Source of the DNA: Chara braunii
Taxonomy: Eukaryota > Streptophyta > Charophyceae > Charales > Characeae
Direction: 5' to 3'
NCBI GenBank assembly: GCA_003427395.1
Contig: BFEA01000039.1
Location: 342,808 to 376,016 of the forward strand
Length of the DNA: 33,209 nt
Shown: positions 1-9,960 of the stretch, one piece after another
Numbering within the stretch: the first letter of the stretch is position 1
Layout: every line of letters begins with the position of its first letter
Translations under genes and position numbers: made by a program
Notes under the pieces: model-generated
Database searches by the model: none
Seen by the model: the letters and a program-made list of their open reading frames with translations, nothing else
Told to the model about the DNA's origin: nothing

Positions 1-450
1 AAAAGGAAGGTTGGCTACTGCGTGCCAAAATGCGACGGACCCTGCGTTGTTGGACAACTTGCGGCCCGCACTAATCAACCTTGTTTGTACGAGGGCAGCC
101 CAGCATTTAATCGACGGTCTCCCACGTCTGCTCCGTACAAGTGAGAGAATAAGTCCAAAAATTTACTCGTTCTGGTGGTGAGAACTGTTCGTTGCAGGGC
201 AGGGTGACGCGGACCTCGACTCCTCACGCCAAATCGTTTTATATAGAACGGGACGCAGCAATTTCAGGGACAAAGAAAAGGAAGGTTGGCTACTGCGTGC
301 CAAATTGTGTCGGACACCGACGTGTTCGACAAGTTTCGGCCCGCAGTAGCCAACCTTGTTTGTACGAGGGCCCCCCCATCATTTTATCGAAATGTGCACC
401 TCTGTTGGACACCGAAAGTCAACCTTGTTTGTACGTGGTCCGAAATGTGG
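1..450. repeat. Diverged direct repeats with inverted arms
   Basis: A unit of about 125 bp at 1-125 recurs at about 277-400, and a partial third piece follows at about 393-447. Each full unit opens with a GGTTGGCTACTGCG-like arm and closes with its reverse complement. In the second unit the 16-bp arms at 282-297 and 342-357 are perfectly complementary. In the first unit (7-22 and 67-82) three positions differ. The open frames across this stretch have no recognisable protein features and run through the CT tract, so I do not call a gene. The unit may belong to a dispersed repeat or a foldback element. Confidence 0.7.
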
Positions 451-467
451 TCGTCAGCAGCCTGCAA

Positions 468-470
<3 letters not shown>

Positions 471-531
<61 letters not shown>
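471..531. repeat. CT dinucleotide microsatellite
   Basis: About 30 uninterrupted CT units. The serine/leucine runs in the overlapping reading frames come only from this tract. Confidence 0.97.
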
Positions 532-536
<5 letters not shown>

Positions 537-739
537 CAGTCTCTTATCCCTCAATTCCATCAGTCAGTGCAATCATCACGTGCCAGGTCGGCGCGCGCAC
601 ACCCAACGCTCGCCCATGTGATCTTCGTACTCCAAAACGTGCTCACCACAAAACGAGGAAAACACAATCACAACCCACCCCCGGACAACGCAAATGACCT
701 GTGTAGAAACTGCTAGTGCATACGGTCCAATACCCTGCT

Positions 740-840
740 TCAACAAATTCCANCNCAGTTTCAACACGGTTCAACACATTTCAACAAAGTTTCAACAACA
801 TTCNAACAACTTTCAACAANATTTCAACAAGCCACCAACA
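740..840. repeat. TTTCAACA minisatellite
   Basis: The motif TTTCAACA, or close variants, recurs about every 9-13 bp, roughly eight times. Ambiguous bases lie at 753, 755, 804 and 820, with more at 850, 852 and 928 just beyond, which suggests unresolved or collapsed repeat copies in the assembly. Confidence 0.75.
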
Positions 841-852
841 ATGGATCAANAN

Positions 853-884
853 TTGGACCAACTGTTTTTCAACAGTTGGTCCAA
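853..884. repeat. Perfect 14-bp hairpin
   Basis: TTGGACCAACTGTT at 853-866 and its exact reverse complement at 871-884 are separated by only 4 nt. CAGTTG and GGTCCAA pieces recur at 884-890 and near 986-1,018, so the hairpin looks like part of a short repeat family lying against the broken end of the retroelement. Confidence 0.85.
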
Positions 885-1029
885 CAGTTGAACACACAAG
901 TTTCAGTGTCCCCAATATACGGCCAGTNTTGGTTTCCTTCATTTTGTGTTGAACATACATCCCCCCCCCCGGCCAGCAGTTTATAAACAGTTGAAATGTG
1001 GTGTAAACATAGGTCCAACGTGGCAAAAA

Positions 1030-1572
1030 ATTTGGCACATTTTTTCTGTTGTGAGTGTGGTACTCCGTGGACAATGAGACTCGGATTCCTGCTCTTTGGA
1101 GCAAATCTAGGACTTCCTTAGCCATAAACTCTGATTCCCTATCCATGACGATCTTCCTTACACATATGTATCGGGTGATATATTTTGTTAGATACTCGCT
1201 GACTGCTTTCCCTATCTTCTAACGCAGTGTCCACGCTTCTACGAATACAGTAAGGTCGTCCCTAATATCCACGATATAATTAATTTCTCCTTCACGTTTG
1301 GGCATCTTGACTAAGTCCACATGAACTTTTTGTCCTACAGCGGTCGGATAAGAAGGAAACAATGGTTCCTTGTATTTTGCTATGACTTTTTTTGACATTC
1401 CATGCATGTGTGGCAATACGACTCCACATCCCTATTACAAACCATCCCACCAGTAAAGATTCATGACCTTCTCAAAGGTACCTTTCACCCCTCTATGTCC
1501 TCCAACGATCCCATCATGATGTTCCACTATTATTTATTTCTGCTCTTCCCCATTGCAAACTACTTTCATCGA
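1030..1572 (-). pseudogene. Ty3/Gypsy integrase fragment
   Basis: Integrase joins retroelement cDNA to the host chromosome. From the 5' side the minus strand shows a degraded HHCC zinc-binding region: a GGHRGVKGTFEK stretch near 1,480 and, after a one-base shift, a C-x2-C motif near 1,400. The core domain follows in one frame, with the first catalytic Asp in HVDLVKMP, then an in-frame TAG near 1,202-1,204, then the second Asp in MDRESEF. The sequence stays recognisable to STEYH and then stops resembling integrase. The third catalytic Glu and the C-terminal domain are missing. The adjoining DNA at 740-1,020 is an unrelated repeat, so the element was broken by insertion or deletion here. Confidence 0.85.
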
Positions 1573-1778
1573 CATACCATTTTTTGATGGTCCGCCTTAA
1601 AACAATACTGTTAAGCTTCTTTTCTGAACTTATCATCAACCTCAATTTCCCCTATGAGATATTGCCCTACTCAGTGGTACTTACCGGTATAGAGGTTCCC
1701 TAGGAACAGAGAGGCGCCACTAGTACTAGGCTTCATCTTTAATGAACCTATTTCCATCTGTAAAAATTTATCGACCCT

Positions 1779-2440
1779 TCAAGGCGATCCAAAGTTTCCT
1801 TCTTCTAACGGGATCCGTGACAATCCATCTGCCACCAAGTTCTTAGCACCAAATATCCGCTCAACCATATAATCGAACATCCTTATGTGCATGAGCCACC
1901 TAGTTATCGTAGGGTCTATCAAATATAAATTCTTTTGCAATACAGCAACTACCACCGTCGGGTCGTCCCGCAACATGAATCTCCGTCCGTAAATATAATG
2001 TATGAAGACATTCAAGCAATACAACACTCCGAGAACCTCTTTTTTGAACTGGGAATAACTTCTTTCGGTGGTGTTTAGTGTTTTACTTTCGAATCTGAGA
2101 GGCTTTTCCTTACCACTAGAGTCTCTTTGAGCCAAGACTCCACCGACGGATGTCGGCCCTGCGTCAGTGCATACCACGAATGGTCTCTTCTTTTCATCCT
2201 TGAAATAAGGAACACCTAAGATCTTACCTCCTTCCTTAAACTCGTTCTTTAATACTTTTACTGCACCCTCTTGCTCGCTTGTTCATTTCCACTTTATCCT
2301 TTTACGTAGTAGCCTCCTTAACGATTCTGTCTTTTCAGCGTACCCTTTTATAAAATTCTTCTAGAACCTGATCACTCATAAAAACTGACGTATGTCGGTA
2401 ATATGTCGGAGCGGAGTATGTCAGTTCATAAGTTTTTCTA
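1779..2440 (-). pseudogene. Ty3/Gypsy RNase H region
   Basis: RNase H removes the RNA strand of the RNA/DNA hybrid during reverse transcription. The intact part (1,779-2,177) opens with CTDAGP, which contains the first catalytic Asp, continues with GKEKPLRFES and YSQFKKEVLG, which contains the Glu, then LRDDPT, and ends with the conserved VADGLSR. The stretch from about 2,178 to 2,440 is the RT-RNase H connection domain (FIKGYAEKTESLRRLL) in the same frame, with three stop codons near 2,286, 2,362 and 2,374. No Met is expected at the start because this is an internal part of a polyprotein. Confidence 0.92.
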
Positions 2441-3346
2441 GCTTCGCCGGGTCTGGTCGCCTGCCGTCTTTGTCACAGATATAGCCAATATATTAATGGA
2501 GGATACCGTCCACCTACTTTTGATCCCACTCACCGTGAGATTCACGTCTTCTAGCCTCACTAGCACCCTTTGTATGTCCTCGGCGTAGGTTGCAACGAAC
2601 GTCTTTACTCCAGGTTTCACCTCAGTTTCATCCTTCTTGTACGACCCTTTGATCGGAAAGTCGTATAGGAAAACTTCCACAAAATTTGGTATAAGCTCTC
2701 CCAACACTGCCATCATCGCTCTTTGAAAGACAACAGCGCCATTAGTCCATCCCATCGGTACTACCATCATCTGGATTAACCCTAATGGCGTGTGCATCAC
2801 AGTTAGATGTCGGTCTCTATAGTCAAGTGAAATCTCATCGTAGCCTGAGAAAAGATTGCAGACTGAGTAAATTGAACGCTCGACTGACCCCTCGGATAGG
2901 ACATCGACATTTGGAATGGACCCAACATCTCTAACCATGACTTTATTCTTTTTTTGTAGGTCTTGTATCCGCCATAACTTTTCATTTGACTTCCGTATGA
3001 AGAACCACTTGTTTGCATAGGCACTCTCATACGGTTCAACTATGAACGTCCTGATTTTTTCGTCCAGGAAGTTCATTATCATCTCCTTTTCCTTCCGAGC
3101 ACACTTCCATCCCGCATCATTCCATGGCACATGTGGAACTGTGTAGATCCCCACTGATTTACCATATCGAGGATCTATTCGTCCCCTCTCCGCATCACAG
3201 AACTCTACCGCTTTGCCGCAGACTCTTAGTGTCTCAATTATCAGATCTTTCTCCTCCTCGGTTATATTCCCATCGCCTATGTCCACCAACTTCAACCTCT
3301 CTTCAGTAATTCGTTGCCCTTCAATGACCTTTCGTTTCCAGATCAT
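2438..3346 (-). pseudogene. Ty3/Gypsy reverse transcriptase, catalytic residues lost
   Basis: The 302-residue frame carries the Ty3/Gypsy reverse transcriptase. It includes an ANKWFFIRKS fingers motif (residues 111-120), RIQDLQKKN (126-134), motif A as SVCNLFSGYDEI (161-172), motif B as GWTNGAVVFQ (199-208) and motif C as FLYDFPIKG (226-234). Motif A normally has Asp where residue 164 is Asn (codon 2,855-2,857). Motif C normally has two Asp, and residue 228 is Tyr (codon 2,663-2,665), so this copy cannot be active. The natural reading leaves this frame near 2,485, where one base is missing. The following frame gives KDGRRPDPAKLEKLMN, typical of the junction to the connection domain. Confidence 0.95.
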
Positions 3347-3650
3347 CTGAGTTGTCTCTTCCTTAGTGATCCCTATTTCCCCTGTCCTATCACAGCTAAC
3401 CGCAACAGGCTTAACTTATTTGGCTACAATCTTGTATCTTTTCCCCCCGCCGTGAGGGGGGATTCCTCCAAAAAAGACAGGTTTATGCACCCTCCAAACT
3501 CGTCGTCGTCGCTTTCCTTTGGGCAAACAATCCCATCTACCACATACTTATCCTCCAAATCTTCAACCTCAACCTTCTTACCTTTTACTTTATGAGGCCC
3601 TCTTCATGAACCATCTGGCAACTTCGCGTCTTTAGCTGACCTTTATTTTG

Positions 3651-4118
3651 CTAGGAAACTTTGTGACGTTTGTCAAACTCATTCATGGTCTTTAGTGTAA
3701 CCTTGCTGCCCTCGGGCCCATCTATGGTGACTGTATGGCTTCCATCCCGCTTATTCTCAGTGGTGGCGTTGACATGTGTCAACCAAGTCCTCCTAAGGAT
3801 TAGTTCTGATAAACAATGTTCCACCGTGAAAACTGGCACGGTGGTCTCGACTCCAGCCACCACCACCCTGGCCTTATGACATACCCCAAGCGTTGGTTGC
3901 CTCAACTTGGTAGCCGATACCATGGTCATCACAACATTTCTATTCACTTCTAACCTCAGTTTTCGGGCTACCTTATCTTCACACACAGTGGATTCAGACC
4001 CATCATCCGCAATAGCCTCCATCCTAACTCCATTCACAGTGACATTTAGTTTTCCACTACCAAGGACGTAGAAGTAACTATTATCACCCTCAATAGTCTC
4101 CCCATCTTTCTCCGTCAT
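3651..4118 (-). pseudogene. Retropepsin-like aspartic protease region
   Basis: A 155-residue frame lies between the CCHC-containing region and reverse transcriptase, where the protease of a Ty3/Gypsy polyprotein belongs. Residues 35-43 read AIADDGSES, matching the D-[TSD]-G-[SA] active-site loop. It is preceded by a beta-rich LNVTVNGVRMEA and followed by hydrophobic strands (VVVAGVETTVPVFTVE). The protease would cleave the Gag-Pol polyprotein. The Met start is formal only. The stretch 3,347-3,650 is the decayed linker to reverse transcriptase. Confidence 0.75.
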
Positions 4119-4150
4119 TTTTTTCGCGGCTAATACAGAAGTCGTCGCCT

Positions 4151-4858
4151 CTACTTTACAGTCTTCAGCGACCGTCGCCCTGGAAGTGACACCTTAGCTT
4201 TCTTCATCATTCCTATTAGCTCATCCCTCGCGGGACCACATCCGACTATGAATTCCTTAAGGATGATGGGGATGGGCACGTTCATCGCTCTTCTTAATGG
4301 TTCTCTTAGGTCCACTTCGTTCAACGTGCTTTTTAACTGGAATTTCTCAGACCCTCTTTTCCTAGGGGACAGGGGCGACTTGGGCGACTCCACCTGCTCA
4401 TCCGTTATTGGTTGATCCAGATCCTCTTTCTTTCCGTGACTCGACTCCCCAACTTCTTGAGTACAGACGAAAACCTCGCTATCGCTCATCGTTTCCTCAA
4501 ATTTAATAGAGGAAATCCCCATCCTCAGGCTCTCAAGTGTGTCATCAGTCTCGTCTTCGAAGGTTACCCTGGAGACCTTTGTTGCTAAGGGCGCCTGTGC
4601 CTGTTTACCCTTCGCCTCATTCATTCTTCTTCTTCGGATATCAACGTTAATCTTCAACAAAGGGAAAAAGGGCACAGACTTCCCTTCGTCTACCCACATC
4701 ACGTATTTTTTATCATCTAATTCGATGATTCCTTCCTTTAATGCATCTAGCATGACTTGACAGTCCCTCTTCCTGTGGTCTTCATCACCACAATACATGC
4801 AAGCCTTATCATTCCATGCCTGTCTTGGACTCGAGTTTTCTTTCTCCCGCCCCTCTGG
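4151..4858 (-). pseudogene. Gag nucleocapsid: CCHC knuckle plus acidic linker
   Basis: The minus strand at 4,760-4,801 encodes CMYCGDEDHRKRDC, a perfect C-x2-C-x4-H-x4-C zinc knuckle, the RNA-binding hallmark of nucleocapsid. The first Met of the frame lies after the first Cys, so the true reading extends upstream; it is open back to an in-frame TGA near 4,860. The following roughly 200 residues are acidic and Ser/Pro-rich, ending in RRAMNVPIPIILKEFIVGCGP, and lead into the protease. Gag and Pol appear to be in different or shifted frames in this damaged copy. Confidence 0.85.
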
Positions 4859-5074
4859 TCATGGAATGACTCGGATAGGCGGTTTTTCCTTTCTCTGACT
4901 GCTATTTTATAGTTTCTCCATTGCCGCTTTCAATGTCTCTATTTGCTTTGCCATTTCATCCTCTCGTCTTTCCGTTTCCCTGGTCTCTATCTCATCCATA
5001 AACTTCCACCGATTGTCTTTGCTATTAGACTATTTGGAGGTTCCCCATTCTTCATCGTTTCTTTTTCAATCTCC

Positions 5075-5800
5075 TCAGTTCTCCTTCCTCCATTCACCAT
5101 CACTGCTACTAGGCTCTCTCTTTCTGGGTGAGCTCGAATTTGTGTCTCTCCCTTCCACTTTAGGCTTTCTATCCTTAGTTTTAAGTTTTTCTCCTCCTCT
5201 TCCCGAAGTTACTCCCTTTCCTAAGTTATCAAGGACTTTTAGGATATATGCTTTAGCGCTCTGTCCCTCCATGTCGTGGGTTAAAGCCTTAACTGGCGCA
5301 AACGTCACGCCTTTAGAGGGAAGTTCCCTCACAATTATTTCACGCCTCTCTCGCAATAAGGATCCTATGGACATTCCACATCTTTCCAGTTCTCCCATAA
5401 ATCTGCCTTCCACCAACGGATTCGAGGCCTTCTCGTATCTCCTCGCAAATGCTACCAGACTTTCCTCCTCCTCTTTTTTCATTTTTTTTCAGATTCTCTA
5501 CCGAGTATGAGATTTAATCATAAGCGAAGACTCTAGTAACCTTCTCCCTGAACATCAGCTAATAACCATTGTCTGGAATGGCGTTCCTTACTTCTTGGTC
5601 TATCTTTGGTACCGTATGGTGGAGGAAGTTTGCAATCATCTCCTAGTCACTCCACTCTCCTCTTATTTCAATAACCTCCCAGTCATCCATGAATTCAAAG
5701 ACATTATTTCTTGTGAAGATCGTTTGGATCTCGGTCAACGTCGGCGGTTGGTACACTGAGGCCTCAAAGAAAGGGGGCACATAGGAGCCAGAGTAGGGGC
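5075..5800 (-). pseudogene. Gag core (capsid-like) region
   Basis: Reading from about 5,770 leftwards the minus strand gives a pattern typical of plant retrotransposon Gag: LTEIQTIFTRNNVFEFMDDWEV, then EWSD-stop-EMIANFLHHTVPKI, then FREKVTRVFAYD, with three in-frame stops. After a frame change it continues as the 135-residue frame 5,075-5,482 (SLVAFARRYEKA, then a Lys/Ser/Glu-rich tail). The stretch FTRNNVFEFMDDWE is the usual start of this Gag fold. Gag would form the virus-like particle around the element RNA. The identification rests on pattern and on position before the zinc knuckle. Confidence 0.7.
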
Positions 5801-5831
5801 TCCTTCTGTGAGACTGACTGAGAACTTCTTT

Positions 5832-6908
5832 CTACGGGTCCCTAACTCTTGAATCGGTAAACCTTGGCGCTCTGGGCCTAGTCAAAACCTCTCTCCTCCG
5901 ACCTTCGCCCTTTTCCCTACGCTCTTCCAACTCTTTGACCCGAATATCTAACACTCTTAAGGCATTTCTCTGTTTTTCAGCGTCACTTATAATCTCTACA
6001 CCCATCCTCCTCTCAGGGCTATTAGTCCTTGACTCTTGCATTTTCATGTCACCTCCCATCGAAGTCAAATAAGCCTCCTTATCATCCATCTTTCCTATCT
6101 AATTTTTAGCTACTCGGTTCAAGGCAATTAAAATCCTTTCGATTGATCCTTTTAGTATTTCTTGCAATGCCTCGAAGTCAGTGCCCTCTCCCTCAACTCT
6201 GACAACTAAAGCAGTGGTCAGCACAACCTTTGAATATCACGAGTTAGCTTCCAAAGTTCTCAACAAAATTCCATCGACTATGTCGTTGGAAAACTCTCTG
6301 AGCTCTCCGACGTCCTCTCTTAGTTTTGTTCTTACCTCAGTTATGGTTTCTCGCCATTCTCGAAAAAACGACTCCCCTTCAAACGGTATCGTGTGAATCT
6401 CAATCTTGGCTAATAGAAGTTCGTCGGTTGCCTTCCAGATGACACATATCCTTGCTTCTTTAATCGCCCTTCTAGCGGATTCAGCTTCCTCCTCCTGACT
6501 CAACCTAACATGCACCAAAGATCCCTCTATCTTTGCTCCTCCAATCAATTGATAATTTTGGCCTCTCCACAACTGCTAGCCATCCCTCTTCTCGAATTCG
6601 TTTCAGATTTCTCGAATACTTTTAGCCAAAAACTCCTCCCTCGAGTTTATTATTCTTTCTCTTTCCTCCTTGTAGATCATAGTCAACCTTTCGACTCTCC
6701 CCTCTAATGCTAAGAGTCCTTGCTCATCCGTAGAACCACACCAATCCTTGTATCCATCCACTAATTTCACTACTTTATCGTTTATTGAGTCAAGAAACAA
6801 CTCAATGAGCGAATTAATCTTCTCGTCCCTTCCCCTTACACGCGCGATCGTGCCTCTTGGATGGTCTCGTCTTTCTCCACTTCGTACTTCAGCCATCCTA
6901 GGGACCAT
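5832..6908 (-). pseudogene. Long charged N-terminal extension of Gag
   Basis: Three open segments (6,603-6,908, 6,237-6,572 and 5,832-6,089) lie in one minus-strand frame separated by only a few stops, so they are parts of one decayed coding region of at least 350 codons. The product is rich in Glu, Arg and Lys and probably helical (EERERIINSREEFLAKSI; REDVGELREFSNDIVDGI; RVKELEERREKGEGRRREVL), suggesting coiled coils. Two residues after its last open segment it is joined in frame, past a stop, to the Pro/Ser/Tyr-rich lead-in of the Gag core. I do not recognise a domain. It is best read as an N-terminal Gag extension or the end of a fused upstream ORF. Confidence 0.6.
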
Positions 6909-7189
6909 ACCATCACGTTATAGGTTATACGCCTTTCGGTCACCATTAACGTCAGCAGCCTAGGTCGTTCTCGTTTAATTGCTTCTTCGGCGAGGTGCTT
7001 ACAACTTCGTTCATCCAGCGATCCCGTCGACCTAATTCGAATAACCGACGTTATCCTTCCGACGAAAGACACCCTATTCACTTCCTCCTTTTCAGTCACT
7101 GCTCCCGGCATCACTCTGGGTCTCGCTTCCAGTCTCAGCAGAGCTACTGACCGTCGGCTCACCACCTTTAATCCTCCGTACAAATTCAA
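6836..7189 (-). pseudogene. Decayed coding segment joining the upstream tract to Gag
   Basis: An open frame of 117 codons. Its second half (SCKHLAEEAIKRERPRLLTL, then WLKYEVEKDETIQEARSRV) flows into the frame at 5,832-6,908 after a frameshift near 6,840, giving a continuous helical, charged product. Its first half is in the wrong frame: there the frame of the 7,200-7,460 segment gives a better protein (EVIVEFVRRIKGGEPTVSSS, then a Ser/Thr-rich stretch). The region is therefore one coding sequence broken by several shifts. Function unknown. Confidence 0.5.
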
Positions 7190-7199
7190 CTATTACCTC

Positions 7200-7560
7200 T
7201 CATCCATTCCTTTGGAGCACGACCATGCTAGGTTGAGGTTTAGGTACCCCTTTAAAAGGCACTACTTCCGTGCGCCATACATGAATCTCACCGTCCCTTT
7301 CCAATCTCCTCTTCTCTTCTAGGACTATCCCGACGACCTGTTCCCAACAACTACCGCGCCACTTCTTTCTATACCTGTTCTTCGACACATAGATCCACGT
7401 GTCGTACTCGTTAAGATCAATGAAGTAGCAGGTCAACACATAAAGGCACTCGCCCCTCAAACCAAGTTTTTCAAAGCCTTGTATCTCGCGATTACGTAAG
7501 GAAAAACCTTTCTCGGTGCGAACTTGTTCAAAGAGTCCAGGAGCCGCTTTTCCTCCTCTC
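7200..7560 (-). pseudogene. Unrecognised repeated domain, copy 3
   Basis: Two frames joined by a shift near 7,460 give FPYVIARYKALKNL, then ECLYVLTCYFIDLNEYD, a W-x5-CWEQVV segment and VVPFKGVPKPQP. The order of motifs matches the copies at 8,290-8,694 and about 7,880-8,260: aromatic-YVI, then YVL-x4-F-x3-NEYD, then W/R-x-CW, a KR-x-LE helix, and a Pro-rich end. The domain looks alpha/beta with aromatic-rich strands. I do not recognise the family. It lies in the same orientation as the retroelement, upstream of Gag. Confidence 0.55.
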
Positions 7561-7605
7561 TACTCACCCTACTAGCCCCCCTCCCTCGAGGGAACCAGGG
7601 TCGGA

Positions 7606-7880
7606 ATGGCAGAATCTCGCTCATCAGGATCCTTACTTACCTCTCTAGTTCTTGACTGCTCTCAATATAACTCCCACTCGCCCCCCTTCGTCTTGAACTT
7701 TGTGTTCACCTTCTATTCCAAACAGGTCAGCGTTAAGATAAAGTTCACCTCCTTGCCCCTCAACGAGGCACCTCTGCTTATCTCCACTAATCCAGTTTCA
7801 GGGCACACTAACCTCGTACAGATCGAAGTCCCTAGCGCGCACAAGTCTTCCTTATACCATACTCTTAATAGTTGGCGTAA
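7606..7880 (-). pseudogene. Decayed coding between domain copies 2 and 3
   Basis: The minus strand reads as a protein-like frame with two stops: RLVCPETGLVEISRGASLRG, then KEVNFILTLTCLE, a stop, and KVNTKFKTKGGEWELY. It is beta-strand-like and aromatic. The 172-codon plus-strand frame over the same bases is Ser/Phe/Leu-rich and fits the pyrimidine-rich complement of this coding strand, so it is treated as a shadow. Function unknown. Confidence 0.4.
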
Positions 7881-8282
7881 GTTATTCGACTTTCTCCGAG
7901 CAAACTCTTATTTTAGTCCTTTCCAGACGACGGTTTTGCCTAACAAAACCAACCTATCCTTTTCATTTTCCACCACTTTTTTTAGCTTTTTTCCAACATC
8001 GGCCGTACATGAGATCGACCTCCTTCTCTATCGACAAATAGATCCGCACACCGTGGACTTCTGGTCCAAGGAATCGCATAGTTATTACATAAACGCGTAT
8101 CTGCTCTCAACCACTATCCACTAACTCGTATGTCTCAACTTCGTACGGGATTGGTTCTCTCCTTCCTAACGAACTTAGCGACGCATATGCGGCCTCAAAT
8201 TTTTCCCTAGGTGGCCTATTCCTTGAAAGGAACCTATCCCTCCTCGCTTCCAACTGTTCACTCGAAATCCATCTTCCTTTAC
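7880..8282 (-). pseudogene. Unrecognised repeated domain, copy 2
   Basis: In the frame directly following copy 1, after its stop, the minus strand gives MSKGRWISSEQLEARRDRFL, then PIPYEVETYELVDSG, a stop, RVYVITMRFLGPEVHG and RCWKKAKK, and after a frameshift VVENEKDRLVLLGKTVVWKG. The positions of Y-E-V, YVI-x3-F, the CW pair and the basic/acidic helix match copies 1 and 3. Two stops and a shift make it a pseudogene. No family recognised. Confidence 0.5.
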
Positions 8283-8289
8283 TCATCGC

Positions 8290-8694
8290 TCACCTTCCCC
8301 AGCATCGCGCCCTGAGTACCATATTTATCATAGGCTCCCAGTTGCTCCCATCAAGGTAACTATTGGGAATAGGTGGGCTAGGGGCAACGTTGTATTCCCT
8401 TACCTTTATTCCCAGTTTTTCCAACTTTCTCTTATAGACGTATGTTAGCGTCTCTGCCCAATTCTGACACCTCCACAACGCGCCCGTCAGTCTTCTCCCC
8501 TTCCGATTGTAAACCCCTTTATCATACTCGTTAGCTTCCACAAACTTAGTCACCAATACGTAGACCTTTTTTTTTAATTCAATATTCACTATTACAGTGT
8601 AGTATTGAATCACGTACGAAAAAGATTCACCCAAAGTCAAGGGAGTCCAGACTTCCAATGAGGCTTCAATGGTTGGATCACTGGATGATGGCAA
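8290..8694 (-). pseudogene. Unrecognised repeated domain, copy 1
   Basis: An open frame of 134 codons. It reads FSYVIQYYTVIVNIELKKK, then VYVLVTKFVEANEYDKGVY, LWRCQNWAETLTYVYKRKLE and APSPPIPNSYLDG. It shares FxYVI, YVL-x4-F-x3-NEYD, W-x-C-x-x-W, a KRKLE helix and a Pro-rich tail with the segment at 7,200-7,560. It follows the 8,915-9,960 coding region on the same strand after a damaged acidic linker (8,700-8,915). Because this is internal to a longer decayed ORF, the apparent start is not a real initiation site. Confidence 0.6.
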
Positions 8695-8914
8695 CCCTTA
8701 GTTTACCCCTTATTCCCAAGAGAGTCTACTCGTCAAGAACTAAGTCATTTCTAGTCCTTGGATCCATCATGGTCCCTACGTTAACCTCTGCTCTTTGACA
8801 CTCAACTCGGTTTTATCCGAGTCCCTTAATCATCCTACTCTTTCCTCGGTAAAATCGCGTGAGTCCTCCTGTTCCCCAGGATCGTTCTCTAGCGTCTCTC
8901 TACTCATCTTGGTC

Positions 8915-9960
8915 TCAATCCTCCTCCCGGTAGGCTTCCTCTTCGTCTTCGTTGAACCCTACCTTACGATAGTAGGAGCGTAGCTCAAAGAAACCCAAGA
9001 GAGCTTGCTGACTATCGAGGGGGTCAAGGTCCCAAGTTTTATATAATTCGGTCAAGCCGGCTACGTAATCGGATGGCTCCCTAATAACTTTGTCAAGGAA
9101 GATCCAAAACTCGCTAGGTTGCTCCTCCCTTGGTGATTCCCCTGGTCCTTTGGGCGAGGCCGACCGAATTACCTCTACCAATTCCAAAGTCGAATCCCCA
9201 AACATGGGTCCAACCTTCCACAATGCGTAATAAACATGGTGCACGTCACTATTCCTCAAGAAGCAGTCCAGCTGGAGGAACGACCAGTGGATTTGAATCA
9301 AACGATTTAATCCTTCAAGGAAATCCTCCAGCACAAAGATGGGGACCGGAAGTCGTAATGCCTTCTCCGGACGTGGCAGAAACCCGTGCTCAGCCAATCT
9401 TAACGAGACGATTATCGACCTAAATCCCCCGCTCCAGCGAAGCTCCTCCTCCCGGAATCTTCCTTCCTCGCGCTGAAGTATTCCCCGGGCCGTTTTCTCA
9501 TCAGGCCAAGTGTGGACATCTAGGCTTAGCACGACGCCTAGCCCCGGATCCTTCCAACCTTGCTCCATCGCTCTAAGGACAATATCTCCCAACATAGAAG
9601 AACGATAGTATAGCAGACCCTCGACGGCTAGCGTAGCCGACCCCACTATTTTCCTTCCTCTCCTGTCGCGATCAAATTCTATCGAAGTCGTAATTAACAA
9701 CCAGGCTCCAGACCCTATCGAGACTTACCTCCAAACCTTATTCACTGTCCCTTGGTCATCTCGTCTGACCGCCCTTCCTGGCAGGGTGAATTCTACCCAA
9801 TCCTTGCCAATAAATTTAGGCTCCCTATACTCAAATTGGCGAAGTTCAACTGGGTACTCCTTCCTATACTCAGACATTTAGTCCTCTTTCAGCTCAACGT
9901 TCAAAATCCTGGCCCTGTCTATTTCACATGTGATTGCCCCCGACAGAGTTCAACCCTGAT
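8915..9960 (-). pseudogene. Largest open segment of the pre-Gag coding tract, unknown protein
   Basis: A 261-codon open frame (8,915-9,700) extends in the same frame to about 9,960 across two or three stops. The upstream part reads RARILNVELKED, then KFIGKDWVEFTLPGRAVRRD. The main part has IVGSATLAVEGLLYYRSSML near its start, a segment rich in Leu, Pro and aromatics (HWSFLQLDCFLRNSDVHHVY) and an acidic end (FNEDEEEAYREED). An acidic tail continues in another frame to about 8,780. I do not recognise the fold. It is the best-preserved part of the coding tract between primer site and Gag, and its size argues that it once encoded a real protein. Confidence 0.55.

Noticed and set aside
192-716. 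174-codon plus-strand open frame
   Set aside because: Runs through the CT microsatellite and the direct repeats, with no conserved motif.
7606-8124. 172-codon plus-strand open frame
   Set aside because: It is the complement of minus-strand coding remains of the retroelement, and its Ser/Phe/Leu bias fits that.
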